Shown one piece after another: positions 9,351 through 17,460 of a stretch of DNA of 64,000 nucleotides (its first letter is position 1; the number at the start of each line of letters is the position of its first letter). Made by a program: the position numbers and the translations under genes. The stretch is from Prevotella sp. UBA2809 (GTDB lineage Bacteria; Bacteroidota; Bacteroidia; Bacteroidales; Bacteroidaceae): positions 188,353 to 252,352 of the forward strand of contig DEHD01000025.1 in assembly GCA_002351725.1 (NCBI GenBank). Direction: 5' to 3'. The notes under the pieces are model-generated. The model saw only the letters and a list, made by a program, of their open reading frames with translations, ran no database searches and was not told where the DNA came from.

Positions 9351-10334
9351 TTATTGTTGTTCGGTTGTAGTATTTCTCTTCAGGAATGATCTCTGCTTAG
9401 GTTTCTGGGCAGGTGCGGGTTTATCAGCCTCTTCAACAGGAGTCTGCACTTTGGTAACAGCCTTTGGCATAGTCTCAAATTTCTTTGCTTCCTTGCTGGC
9501 CATCTTCCAGTTGCGCCAATCGGTAGATCCTACTGGAGCCGTAACCGTTGGTGTCTGACTCTTGTCGTTTGTTATTATCGATGTTTCCGATACGTTCTTT
9601 GTAACATATTCGCTCAACTCTCCCAGAGTAACGGCGCCACCACTCTTCTGCAGTTTTTCAAGCAGGAAGTATGTAAACAGTCCGTGCTCCTTCGACTTCA
9701 GCGGATAAGCAGTCTCATTACCTTGAGCTGCCGAGAACACTACCATATTACCCGATACCGGAGCACTCTTAGCCTTGATAGCCACTCCACGAGCCGCCTT
9801 CATCATGTCGCCCTCGCGCTTCGAACCACTGAAACATGCGTCAAGGAATACCAGCGTCTGTGATGCCGGCATAGCACCCAGTCGCTTGTACAGAGCCTCG
9901 GTCGACAAGCCGCTCGTTGGTTCGGTGCTATATCCGTCAACAGGTAGCAGATAAGCCTTCTTACTATCCTCGTCGGGCATACCGTGTCCGCTATAGTAAA
10001 CAATGGCTCGCGCCTCTTTCTGCTTAACCTTTATAACCTTCTCCAACCACGAGAGGTTGTAATTCATATCATTAAGTGATGCATCGGGTACATATTTAAT
10101 ATTCTGTTCGGGCACGCCAAGTGTCTTCATCAGGTAGCGCTTGAATATGGCACCATCGTTAAGTGCAAAAGGCACAGCAGCCTCGTGCTTATAATGCTCG
10201 TTCGATATGATTACGGCAAAGGTGTTAGGATCTTCCTGGTCAGTAACAGCCACATAGGTATCCACATCCTTCTGTGCCCATCCTGTCTGTACGAATGCGG
10301 TTATGGTAATAGCCAAAAGAATTAATCGTTTCAT
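9351..10334 (-). CDS. secreted caspase-like (clan CD, C14) cysteine protease
   Basis: Taken from the ATG at 10334 the protein has 327 residues and begins with a clear signal peptide (MKRLILLAITITAFVQTGWAQ); the longer frame to 10382 only adds a non-signal leader. A caspase/metacaspase catalytic domain spans about residues 38-260. The first strand is T-F-A-V-I-I-S-N-E-H-Y, the catalytic His is in Y-Y-S-G-H-G (His117) and the catalytic Cys in F-L-D-A-C-F-S-G (Cys167). A disordered Lys/Pro/Thr-rich tail follows. Both catalytic residues are present, so it should be active, probably in the periplasm. A -7 element (10370-10377) is upstream and a second match (TATATTTG) is almost on the start codon. 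Targets are unknown. Confidence 0.85.
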   Translation of the reverse strand: MKRLILLAITITAFVQTGWAQKDVDTYVAVTDQEDPNTFAVIISNEHYKHEAAVPFALNDGAIFKRYLMKTLGVPEQNIKYVPDASLNDMNYNLSWLEKVIKVKQKEARAIVYYSGHGMPDEDSKKAYLLPVDGYSTEPTSGLSTEALYKRLGAMPASQTLVFLDACFSGSKREGDMMKAARGVAIKAKSAPVSGNMVVFSAAQGNETAYPLKSKEHGLFTYFLLEKLQKSGGAVTLGELSEYVTKNVSETSIITNDKSQTPTVTAPVGSTDWRNWKMASKEAKKFETMPKAVTKVQTPVEEADKPAPAQKPKQRSFLKRNTTTEQQ

Positions 10335-10369
10335 AACAAATATAGTTTTAAATTGGTAATCAAACGTTG

Positions 10370-10377
10370 CAAAGATA
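10370..10377 (-). promoter_or_regulatory. Bacteroidetes -7 promoter element
   Basis: The minus-strand sequence TATCTTTG matches TAnnTTTG about 35 bases before the ATG of the caspase-like gene. A second match, TATATTTG at 10337-10344, sits only 2 bases before the start and is more likely part of an A/T-rich translation start: nearly the same TAAAACTATATTTGT(T)ATG occurs before the metal ATPase. Confidence 0.45.
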
Positions 10378-10482
10378 AGCAATTATTCGATAACAAACAA
10401 ATATTTTATAATTAAAATGCAAGAAATTATAGACGAAATAAAAAAAAATCCACTTTTTTACTTTCAATTTATCATTTTTTTG

Positions 10483-10490
10483 TAACTTTG
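10483..10490 (+). promoter_or_regulatory. Bacteroidetes -7 promoter element
   Basis: TAACTTTG stands 28 bases before the ATG at 10519, at the end of an A/T-rich 130-base divergent intergenic region (10335-10518). It is the likely promoter for the repeat protein, the gluzincin protein and the PrsW-type protease. Confidence 0.55.
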
Positions 10491-10518
10491 CCCCCAAATT
10501 AACTAAAATGCCAAAATT

Positions 10519-11904
10519 ATGAATAAGAAGAAATTAACTATTATCGTGTGTTCAGTGTTGGCAGTCCTCGTTGTAGGTCTGCTAGTGAATCATTTCTTTA
10601 ACTGGCCAATTAATACCGGCGATGCAAGCGGCGACATAAGCAAGGCAAGCCGATTCTCACGCGAGATGGAGTCAGAGAAACTCACCAACATGGAGGAGCT
10701 TCTTAAGACCGATACTACCTTCAAGGATGGTATCGTGGTAGCCCAGATGGTGATGCAGACCCGCGCCGTACAGTTCGGCGCATTGGTCGACATGTCAAAC
10801 CAGGTAGCTGGCAATATCCCCGCCTTTGCTGAGGTACTGAAGGAGATGAACGCTACCCTTGAGATGGTGAACAACGTTGCAAACTCGTTGTTAGAATCGG
10901 GAAACAATCTTGAAGCCGCCCTCAGCGGAAAGGAATGCTCTAATCTTGAGCAGACAACCATCAACGCCTCGTTGGCTTACACCACTCTGCAGAAGCAGAA
11001 CAAGCTGGCAAATAAATTCATCGATACCACCGATAAGTATCTGAAGACAGCTAAGGGTGATGACCACCTGAAGTTCGTTCGCGACCAGTGGGTAGACTAT
11101 CAGAAGATGACCGCTGCCCTCGATGGCGACAAGGACGCTGCTGAGGCAATGGCCAAGAAGGGCAACCTGCTTTCTGGCGAAAAGACGCTTGCAGCCTTGG
11201 CTGATTTCGACGTAGCCGAAAAGGTCGCTATGGTTAACAGTGCTTATATGACGATGAATACGGGAGTAGGTGGTTCGCTGGTCAGTGCGCTGTCGGAAGA
11301 AGCCTTGAACAATGTGACCACTCAGATCCGCAGTGCAGCAGGAGTAGTTAGCAATACCCAAGGCGCTAATGCTATGAATAATCAGGAGGGAGCCGCCACC
11401 GCCAAGTTTAATCAGCTGGTCAGTGTAGCGTTGAATCAGGCTATTATAGTTGCCAGCAAAGCTGGTATGGCTAATTTGAAGAATGGTAGCAGCCAGAATC
11501 TGATTGTCAGCAATACTGGTAGTGCTGATTTGAAGAATGGTACCAGCCAGAAGCTGGTTGTCAGCAATACTGGTAGTGCAGATTTGAAAAATGGTACCAG
11601 TCAGAAGCTGGTTGTCAGCAATACTGGTATGGCTACCTTGCAGAATGCTAATATTAAGATGATGAGTAACAACGCGGTGACAGAAACTTTCCAAAACGTA
11701 TTGAATAATGCAGGAAAAAGGGGCAGAAACACTTACGGTAGTACTACTGGTGCAGAACAGCTTGCAAGCAAGACTCAGAACACTAATTTAAGTAATGAGG
11801 CAAGCAGTACTTTCCTCTGCAATCAGGCCAGCGAAGTGATTAAGGCTTCTGCCGCGGGAGAAAAGGTAACATTGAATGGCAACGGTAGAATTATAAATCC
11901 ATAG
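10519..11904 (+). CDS. membrane-anchored protein with three 18-residue tandem repeats, unknown function
   Basis: I do not recognise a family for this 461-residue protein. An N-terminal membrane anchor (residues about 5-27) has no signal-peptidase site, so most of the protein should face the periplasm. Residues 40-300 are mainly helical and amphipathic, rich in Ala, Met, Asn and Glu, which suggests a coiled-coil or helical bundle. Residues 316-376 hold tandem repeats of the type G-S-A-D-L-K-N-G-T-S-Q-K-L-V-V-S-N-T. The C-terminus is Asn/Ser rich. It is the first gene of the plus operon with the gluzincin/barrel protein (22 bases downstream), opposite the caspase-like protease. It could be a structural or substrate protein of that protease set; this is inference only. 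Confidence 0.6.
   Translation: MNKKKLTIIVCSVLAVLVVGLLVNHFFNWPINTGDASGDISKASRFSREMESEKLTNMEELLKTDTTFKDGIVVAQMVMQTRAVQFGALVDMSNQVAGNIPAFAEVLKEMNATLEMVNNVANSLLESGNNLEAALSGKECSNLEQTTINASLAYTTLQKQNKLANKFIDTTDKYLKTAKGDDHLKFVRDQWVDYQKMTAALDGDKDAAEAMAKKGNLLSGEKTLAALADFDVAEKVAMVNSAYMTMNTGVGGSLVSALSEEALNNVTTQIRSAAGVVSNTQGANAMNNQEGAATAKFNQLVSVALNQAIIVASKAGMANLKNGSSQNLIVSNTGSADLKNGTSQKLVVSNTGSADLKNGTSQKLVVSNTGMATLQNANIKMMSNNAVTETFQNVLNNAGKRGRNTYGSTTGAEQLASKTQNTNLSNEASSTFLCNQASEVIKASAAGEKVTLNGNGRIINP
11464..11646 (+). repeat. 54-bp in-frame tandem repeat (3.4 copies)
   Basis: Three complete 54-base units (11464-11517, 11518-11571, 11572-11625) and a partial fourth encode 18-residue repeats. Units 2 and 3 differ at only a few bases, so the array is recent and could vary in copy number. 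Each unit has the phase L-K-N-G-x-S-Q-x-L-x-V-S-N-T-G, compatible with a short beta-hairpin or solenoid turn. Confidence 0.9.
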
Positions 11905-11926
11905 TATAAAAAATAAATAATAGTAC

Positions 11927-14917
11927 ATGCGTAACCGGATTGTTATTCTGTTGCTCTCGATGATGCCCTGTATGGCGTGGGGGCAGACTCAAACTTATTT
12001 CCAATATAAGACAGACGATGCGACTTTGGTGTTCTTCGACAAGAACCAGTCGCGTTACATACCGCATATGATACGCATGTATCAGAACGGCAAGGCACTC
12101 CATAAACAGATATGGACAACTGATTCGGTTTATCAGCCAGAATCAACCTTGCTGTTATTAACTGACTGGGAAGACGACGGTAACGGCGGAGCAACGCCGT
12201 TACCTCGTTCTTTGATACAGATTGGTATGGCACCACTCAACATGTCATACTACATCAACCCCTCGAGTGAGCGATACCGTCAGCTGTTCAAGCACGAGTA
12301 CACTCACATCGTGATGACCGATAAATACAACCGTCGCGACCTTAACTGGCGTAAATTCTTCGGCACCAAAGTTGGTACCGACAACACCCAACCCATCTCA
12401 GCCCTTTGGAGCTATCTTAGTGTGCCACGCTGGTATGCACCACGCTGGTATCATGAGGGTATCGCATGTTTCATGGAGACATGGCTTGGCGGTGGTGTAG
12501 GTCGTGCACTTGGCGGCTACGACGAGATGTACTTCCGTAGCATCATCAACGGCGGCGAAAAGCTGTTCTCGGTAGTAGGTCTTGAGACCGAAGGTTCTAC
12601 CATGGACTTCCAGGTGGGTGCCAACGCATATCTCTACGGAACCCGATTTGTGAACTATCTTACAAAGACCTACGGCTACGACAAGATGATACAGTTCTAC
12701 AACCGTACGGCCGATAGTAAGACGTTCTTCGGAAGTCAGTTTAAGAAGGTATACGGTCAATCACTCCGAAAAGTATGGAACGACTGGAAGATTGACGAGA
12801 AGAAGCATCAGGAGGAGAATCTTGCTGCCATCCGCCAATATCCTGTCACAGAAACAAAGCCACTCACCCCAGAGCCATTAGGATCGGTATCGCCGTTTGT
12901 CTACGATCCCAATACAGGCAAGGCTTACGCCGCTATGAACGCCCCTGGAAAGGGATTTGCACATCTCACCGAGATCGACCTGCAGACAAAAAAGCAGCGC
13001 AAGCTTTGCGACATCTACGGCATACAGCTATACGACCCAGCATTCGTAGCACTCGACCGTAATTCGCAGCGCATCATCTACACATCTAACAACGCAAAGA
13101 TGCGTGGTCTTGAAATCTACGACATCAAGCAGAATAAAGTAGTAAAGAAGAAAAAATACCAACGTATCAACAACATCGTCTACGACAACACGCATGATTG
13201 TGTCTACGGTCTGTTCTCTAACGGCGGTACGCAAACTATCGTCCGCCTCGACCGCGACTTGGAGAACATCGAGGCCATCTACGCCTTCCCGTTTGGCGTG
13301 AGCGTGTTCGATGTAGATATCAGTCACGATGGAAAATGGCTTTCGATGACAAGTCAGGGCGACAACGGCGAGCATACTCTGCTGATGTTTAATACCGAGG
13401 AGCTTGCAAAAGCCATCTTCAAGCCAGTAGAGCTGATAACATGGAAAGACAGCAACTTAGGTCAGTTCCGCTTCTCGCTCGACGACAAGTACCTTATCGG
13501 TAGCTCATATTACACCGGTGTTTCAAACCTCTGGCAGATAAACATCGAAACACGCGAGATGGAGATGCTCACCAATACCGAGATAGGTATGTTTGCACCG
13601 TTGGAGACATCGCCCGGACAACTACTGGCACTCCAGTTCGAGCGCGACGGTTTGCGCCCTGTTACCCTTACCCGCGAGGTTGTAAAGGATGCCAACGCCG
13701 TGCAGCTGTACGGACAGTTGGCCTACGAGAACAACCGCGAGGCTATGGAGCAGGTAGGATTGCTGAAAGACTCGCTGCCAAAGACCGACTTCGGCGACGT
13801 TTATAATAACATCACTGACTACAATGTTGTGAAGGAGATGCACTTTGCAGGTGCCTACCCCATCATCACCGGTTTCACCGACAGAGATTCATGGAACAAC
13901 GTAACACCTGTATTAGGCTATCGCTTAAACATCAACGACCCTGTAGGTCTTAGCAGCATCAAGCTCTCGCTCGGTGTTTCGCCTTGGAGCAATAACCCTT
14001 GGAAGAACAGATTCCATGCCGACATGGAATGGAGATATTACTTCTGGACACTGAAAGCAGCTTGGAACCACACCAACTTCTACGATCTGTTCGGACCTAT
14101 GCGCTCAAGCCGTAAGGGCTATCAGGTATCTTTGGGTTACGACTATACCAACTCACTTATATCACCATATTCACGCTCGTGGGGATTCTCACTCGGTGCC
14201 TATGGCGACATGGACGCTCTGCCTCTGTATCAGGAGATTGAGGTTCAGGAGGTAAAGTCGATGCAAACGGCATCTATCTACGGCAAATGGTCGAAGACAC
14301 GCGGCTCTTTAGGTGCTGTGATGGTAGAGCAGGGTTATAGCTTTGGTCTTCAGGGCTACGGCTATCTTGCCGGCGGACACGTATATCCCTCTATAGAGGG
14401 TACAGCCGATTTCGGTACGCTGGTACCAATAGACCGCAACACCTCATTCTGGCTCCGTACAGCAGCCGGTCATAACTTCGGCGACGACGAGACGGTATTC
14501 GGCAACACCTATCTTGGTGGATTCCGCAACAACCGTGTTGACAACCGCTCCGCCTTCCAATACCGCAATTCGCTGGCTATGCCAGGTGCCGACATCGATG
14601 CTATTCAGGCACACTCTTATGCCAAGGCCACAGCCGAGCTCAACCTCCGTCCTATCCGACTGAACAACTTCGGTGCCCTATTCTGCTATCCCACATGGAT
14701 ACAGTGCTCGCTCTTCGGCACAGGACTTTCTACCTGGAACCCCGGCACATCACAGAAGATGTACTACAGCACGGGCGTTCAGCTAACCACCGAGCTGGTA
14801 TTCCTAAATTATCTTAAGACTACCCTATCCGTAGGCTATGGTCACCTCTTTGCACCCGAAGGATTCCAGGGAGGTAGACATGGTAACGAACTTATGATTT
14901 CACTAAAACTGTTATAA
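11927..14917 (+). CDS. secreted gluzincin (peptidase MA-like) with beta-propeller and C-terminal barrel
   Basis: This 996-residue protein has a signal peptide ending A-W-G-Q. A zinc-metallopeptidase motif H-E-Y-T-H lies at residues 123-127 and a downstream R-W-Y-H-E-G-I-A around 174-180 supplies the third ligand Glu, the pattern of the peptidase-MA/gluzincin group. Residues about 290-570 show repeated strands with S-x-D-x-K-W and aromatic motifs, like TolB/WD40-type propeller blades. From about 640 to the end, alternating aromatic strands (for example Y-R-L-N-I-N-D-P-V-G) suggest an outer-membrane barrel of the bacterial surface-antigen type. The stop overlaps the PrsW gene start by one base (TAATG). 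It is probably an outer-membrane-associated protease; the substrate is unknown. Confidence 0.75.
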   Translation: MRNRIVILLLSMMPCMAWGQTQTYFQYKTDDATLVFFDKNQSRYIPHMIRMYQNGKALHKQIWTTDSVYQPESTLLLLTDWEDDGNGGATPLPRSLIQIGMAPLNMSYYINPSSERYRQLFKHEYTHIVMTDKYNRRDLNWRKFFGTKVGTDNTQPISALWSYLSVPRWYAPRWYHEGIACFMETWLGGGVGRALGGYDEMYFRSIINGGEKLFSVVGLETEGSTMDFQVGANAYLYGTRFVNYLTKTYGYDKMIQFYNRTADSKTFFGSQFKKVYGQSLRKVWNDWKIDEKKHQEENLAAIRQYPVTETKPLTPEPLGSVSPFVYDPNTGKAYAAMNAPGKGFAHLTEIDLQTKKQRKLCDIYGIQLYDPAFVALDRNSQRIIYTSNNAKMRGLEIYDIKQNKVVKKKKYQRINNIVYDNTHDCVYGLFSNGGTQTIVRLDRDLENIEAIYAFPFGVSVFDVDISHDGKWLSMTSQGDNGEHTLLMFNTEELAKAIFKPVELITWKDSNLGQFRFSLDDKYLIGSSYYTGVSNLWQINIETREMEMLTNTEIGMFAPLETSPGQLLALQFERDGLRPVTLTREVVKDANAVQLYGQLAYENNREAMEQVGLLKDSLPKTDFGDVYNNITDYNVVKEMHFAGAYPIITGFTDRDSWNNVTPVLGYRLNINDPVGLSSIKLSLGVSPWSNNPWKNRFHADMEWRYYFWTLKAAWNHTNFYDLFGPMRSSRKGYQVSLGYDYTNSLISPYSRSWGFSLGAYGDMDALPLYQEIEVQEVKSMQTASIYGKWSKTRGSLGAVMVEQGYSFGLQGYGYLAGGHVYPSIEGTADFGTLVPIDRNTSFWLRTAAGHNFGDDETVFGNTYLGGFRNNRVDNRSAFQYRNSLAMPGADIDAIQAHSYAKATAELNLRPIRLNNFGALFCYPTWIQCSLFGTGLSTWNPGTSQKMYYSTGVQLTTELVFLNYLKTTLSVGYGHLFAPEGFQGGRHGNELMISLKLL

Positions 14918-15957
14918 TGCTTTTTGCCGTATCCCTTATACCTATTATAGTATATATAATCTTTATATACAAGATCGACCATTTCGCACTTATCAGCATC
15001 AAGCGTCTGCTCTTGCTGGCGCTCATAGGTATGCTTACGGCATTGGCTTGTTTCGGACTTTTCCTACTCACCGACAGAGTCATTTCGGGCAAAAGCGCCG
15101 ACATCATACATCCTGTAATCGAAGAGCTGGTCAAGTCAATCCCGCTGCTGATATTGGCTTTTCGCAAGCGCATCGCTTTCTTCATCGATAGTGTTATATG
15201 CGGTGCAGCAGTAGGCGGCGGATTCTCATTCCTTGAGAACATCTTCTATCTGGTATTGGGCGATAGCGTAGATTTGAGCACCGGATTATTCCGTGGCTTA
15301 GAGGTAGCCCTTATCCACATGGGTTGCAGCGCTATCATAGCAGCAGGAATGATGATGGCAGTACGACAGATAGAACGTAAACGCTCGCGAATGCCCATGA
15401 GCACTAACGATATTATAAAGACAACGGCATTGTTTGTGGCAGCTCTGGCATTTCACGTTTTCCACAACATGTTCCAATTCACGCCCATCATGCAGTTCTT
15501 CTGGGTATTAGCTGTTACGGTAGGTATGATAGCAGTCGTATATTTCTACGATATCGATATGACTCACCGATGGTTAGACAAGGGATTGGATATGCAGATT
15601 AACTTGCTGCGCTCTATTGAGGGCGGCCATCTGCTTAACACGCCTACGGGCACCTTCCTTGAGTCGGTTAAGGAGCTGTTTCCCCCGAATGTCTATTTCG
15701 ACATTATCTGTTATGTCCGCCTGCAAATCGAGCTGTCGGTTGCAGCCAAGACACGCTTCATGCTACACGAGGTAGGCATGGACGAGCCATTAGAAGACAA
15801 TAAGAAAGAACTATATATGTCGCAATTCGTAGAGCTTGGCGAGTTGGAGAAGAACATTGGCCCGTCGGCAAAGATGACTATAGCCCCTATTGTGAAGCTT
15901 TCTCCAGCCGACACACAAGCCCTCAACAACCTGCTAAAAGAGTGCAAAAGTAAGTAA
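14917..15957 (+). CDS. PrsW-type intramembrane metalloprotease
   Basis: This 346-residue protein has about seven membrane segments in the first 210 residues and the four PrsW/CPBP-like motifs: H-P-V-I-E-E-L-V-K (Glu69-Glu70), G-F-S-F-L-E-N (102-108), His134 in I-H-M-G-C-S, and H-V-F-H-N (180-184). The cytoplasmic C-terminal 130 residues are charged and not recognised. PrsW in Bacillus cleaves an anti-sigma factor inside the membrane; the family is broader and the substrate here is unknown. Translational coupling to the gluzincin/barrel gene (TAATG) suggests they act in one envelope process. Confidence 0.85.
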   Translation: MLFAVSLIPIIVYIIFIYKIDHFALISIKRLLLLALIGMLTALACFGLFLLTDRVISGKSADIIHPVIEELVKSIPLLILAFRKRIAFFIDSVICGAAVGGGFSFLENIFYLVLGDSVDLSTGLFRGLEVALIHMGCSAIIAAGMMMAVRQIERKRSRMPMSTNDIIKTTALFVAALAFHVFHNMFQFTPIMQFFWVLAVTVGMIAVVYFYDIDMTHRWLDKGLDMQINLLRSIEGGHLLNTPTGTFLESVKELFPPNVYFDIICYVRLQIELSVAAKTRFMLHEVGMDEPLEDNKKELYMSQFVELGELEKNIGPSAKMTIAPIVKLSPADTQALNNLLKECKSK

Positions 15958-16001
15958 AACTCAACTTTTGCTTTCATTTTATTAAAAAAGTAGGCAAAAA
16001 G

Positions 16002-16033
16002 TTTGGCGGTTTGAAATTAAATAGTTACTTTTG
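16002..16033 (+). promoter_or_regulatory. trp operon promoter (-33 TTTG, -7 TACTTTTG)
   Basis: TTTG at 16002-16005 and TACTTTTG at 16026-16033 are separated by 20 bases, matching the Bacteroidetes TTTG-N19/20-TAnnTTTG promoter. The start of transcription should be near 16038-16040, leaving a leader of about 215 bases before trpB that contains the attenuator. Confidence 0.7.
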
Positions 16034-16070
16034 CAGCCGAAATGTTATAATCAACAATAAAAAGAACAAT

Positions 16071-16118
16071 ATGGTACGTATACAGAACAACTTTTGGTGG
16101 TGGCGCTCTCGAGATTAA
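16071..16118 (+). CDS. trpL: trp operon leader peptide with three consecutive Trp codons
   Basis: This 15-codon open frame encodes M-V-R-I-Q-N-N-F-W-W-W-R-S-R-D and stops at TAA 16116-16118. Three tandem TGG codons (16095-16103) in a 15-residue peptide directly upstream of a terminator and trpB are the hallmark of transcription attenuation by ribosome stalling. A ribosome stalled on these codons leaves 16121-16128 free; a ribosome at the stop codon covers it. The start has an A-rich leader (AAAAAGAACAAT) typical of this phylum. Confidence 0.9.
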   Translation: MVRIQNNFWWWRSRD

Positions 16119-16197
16119 CAAGTCGCGAGGCTCATAGCCGTGTATACATACGTAAATATACAGAAAGGCTCGTCGCGACTGCGATGAGTCTTTTTTT
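16119..16197 (+). promoter_or_regulatory. trp attenuator: antiterminator and intrinsic terminator
   Basis: The terminator stem is GGCTCGTCGC (16167-16176), loop GACT, GCGATGAGTC (16181-16190): ten pairs including two G-U, followed by seven T. The alternative stem is AGTCGCGA (16121-16128), an exact complement of TCGCGACT (16173-16180), which would destroy the terminator. Between them lie a small hairpin GGCT-CAT-AGCC (16129-16139) and TGTATA/TATACA (16141-16146, 16157-16162). The geometry predicts antitermination when charged tRNA-Trp is scarce. Confidence 0.88.
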
Positions 16198-16254
16198 ATT
16201 AAACATTAAAAGATTAAACATTAAACATTTAGAGATAAAAAATTAAAAAGATAT
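16198..16254 (+). repeat. TTAAACA-type heptamer array before trpB
   Basis: The 57 bases between the attenuator and the trpB start are built from degenerate copies of a 7-base unit (TTAAACA, TTAAAAG, TTAAACA, TTAAACA, then A-rich remnants). The array forms the ribosome-landing region of trpB. Confidence 0.7.
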
Positions 16255-17460
16255 ATGGAAAATTATTTTGCTGACGAGAGAGGTTTTTACGGAGAGTTCG
16301 GTGGTGCTTATGTACCCGAGATACTCTACAAGTGTGTTCACGACCTTCAGGATGCTTATCTGCCCATCATCGAGAGTGCAGAGTTCAAGCAGGAGTATCA
16401 TGCTCTGCTGAAGGACTATGTTGGTCGCCCTTCACCTCTCTACTTTGCCGAGAGAATGAGCCAGAAGTACGGTTGCCAGCTCTACCTTAAGCGCGAGGAC
16501 CTTAACCACACCGGTGCCCACAAAATCAACAACACCATCGGTCAGATTCTGCTTGCCAAGCGCATGGGTAAGACTCGCATCATCGCCGAGACTGGAGCCG
16601 GACAGCACGGTGTGGCCACAGCCACTGTTTGCGCACTTATGAACATGAAGTGCGAGGTGTTTATGGGTGCTACCGATGTTGAGCGCCAGCACACCAACGT
16701 AGAGCGCATGAAGATGCTTGGTGCCGAGGTTCATCCCGTTCGTACGGGCAACATGACACTTAGCGATGCTTGCTCTGAGGCCATCCGCGATTGGTGCTGC
16801 CACCCTGCCGACACCTTCTATATCGTAGGTTCTACCATGGGTCCGCACCCCTACCCCGACCTTGTGGCTCGCATGCAGAGCGTCATCAGCGAAGAGATAA
16901 AATGGCAGCTGCAGGAGAAGATTGGTCGCGACTATCCCGATTATCTCATCGCCTGTATCGGTGGAGGTAGCAACGCAGCCGGCACTATCTACCACTATGT
17001 TAACGAGGAGCGCACAAAGATTGTATTGGCCGAGGCAGGTGGTCACGGTTGGCAGACCGACTACACCGCAGCCACCATCCATAAGGGCACCACAGGCATT
17101 CTGCACGGCGCTAAGATGCTGGTAATGCAGGATGAAGACGGCCAGATTCAGGAGGCCTTCACCATCTCAGCCGGACTCGACTACCCTGGCGTTGGCCCAA
17201 TGCACTGCAACATGGCCAAAAAAGGTCGCACCAAGGTGCTCTCAATCAACGACGACGAGGCCATCTACGCTGGTTACGAGCTCACACGCATGGAGGGCAT
17301 CATCCCCGCCATCGAATCGGCTCACGCCATCGCAGCCCTCAGCAAGCTCACCTTCAAGCCCGACGATGTGGTAGTGCTCACCGTTAGCGGTCGCGGCGAC
17401 AAGGACGTAGAAACATATCTCAAGAACAAAGCAATGGCAAAAGAATATGGAAACTTTTAA
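16255..17460 (+). CDS. trpB: tryptophan synthase beta chain
   Basis: The 401-residue pyridoxal-phosphate enzyme condenses indole with serine. The PLP lysine is in H-T-G-A-H-K-I-N-N (about residue 88), the gated S-x-G-L-D-Y-P-G-V-G-P motif is at about 303-312, and G-G-G-S-N-A is the phosphate-binding loop. It is the canonical TrpB1 length, expected to pair with TrpA from the operon end. It is the first structural gene after the attenuator. Its last 14 bases overlap the start of trpE, so translation is coupled. Confidence 0.97.
   Translation: MENYFADERGFYGEFGGAYVPEILYKCVHDLQDAYLPIIESAEFKQEYHALLKDYVGRPSPLYFAERMSQKYGCQLYLKREDLNHTGAHKINNTIGQILLAKRMGKTRIIAETGAGQHGVATATVCALMNMKCEVFMGATDVERQHTNVERMKMLGAEVHPVRTGNMTLSDACSEAIRDWCCHPADTFYIVGSTMGPHPYPDLVARMQSVISEEIKWQLQEKIGRDYPDYLIACIGGGSNAAGTIYHYVNEERTKIVLAEAGGHGWQTDYTAATIHKGTTGILHGAKMLVMQDEDGQIQEAFTISAGLDYPGVGPMHCNMAKKGRTKVLSINDDEAIYAGYELTRMEGIIPAIESAHAIAALSKLTFKPDDVVVLTVSGRGDKDVETYLKNKAMAKEYGNF

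Noticed and set aside
10417..10485. 22-codon frame M-Q-E-I-I-D-E-I-K-K-N-P-L-F... upstream of the repeat protein
   Set aside because: It resembles the N-terminus of some PD-(D/E)xK nuclease-family proteins, but is too short to call and runs into the promoter; a chance or decayed remnant.
11464..11646. 54-base repeats considered as a CRISPR array
   Set aside because: The units are directly adjacent without spacers, in frame with a long gene; no cas genes are near. No CRISPR array was seen anywhere in the window.
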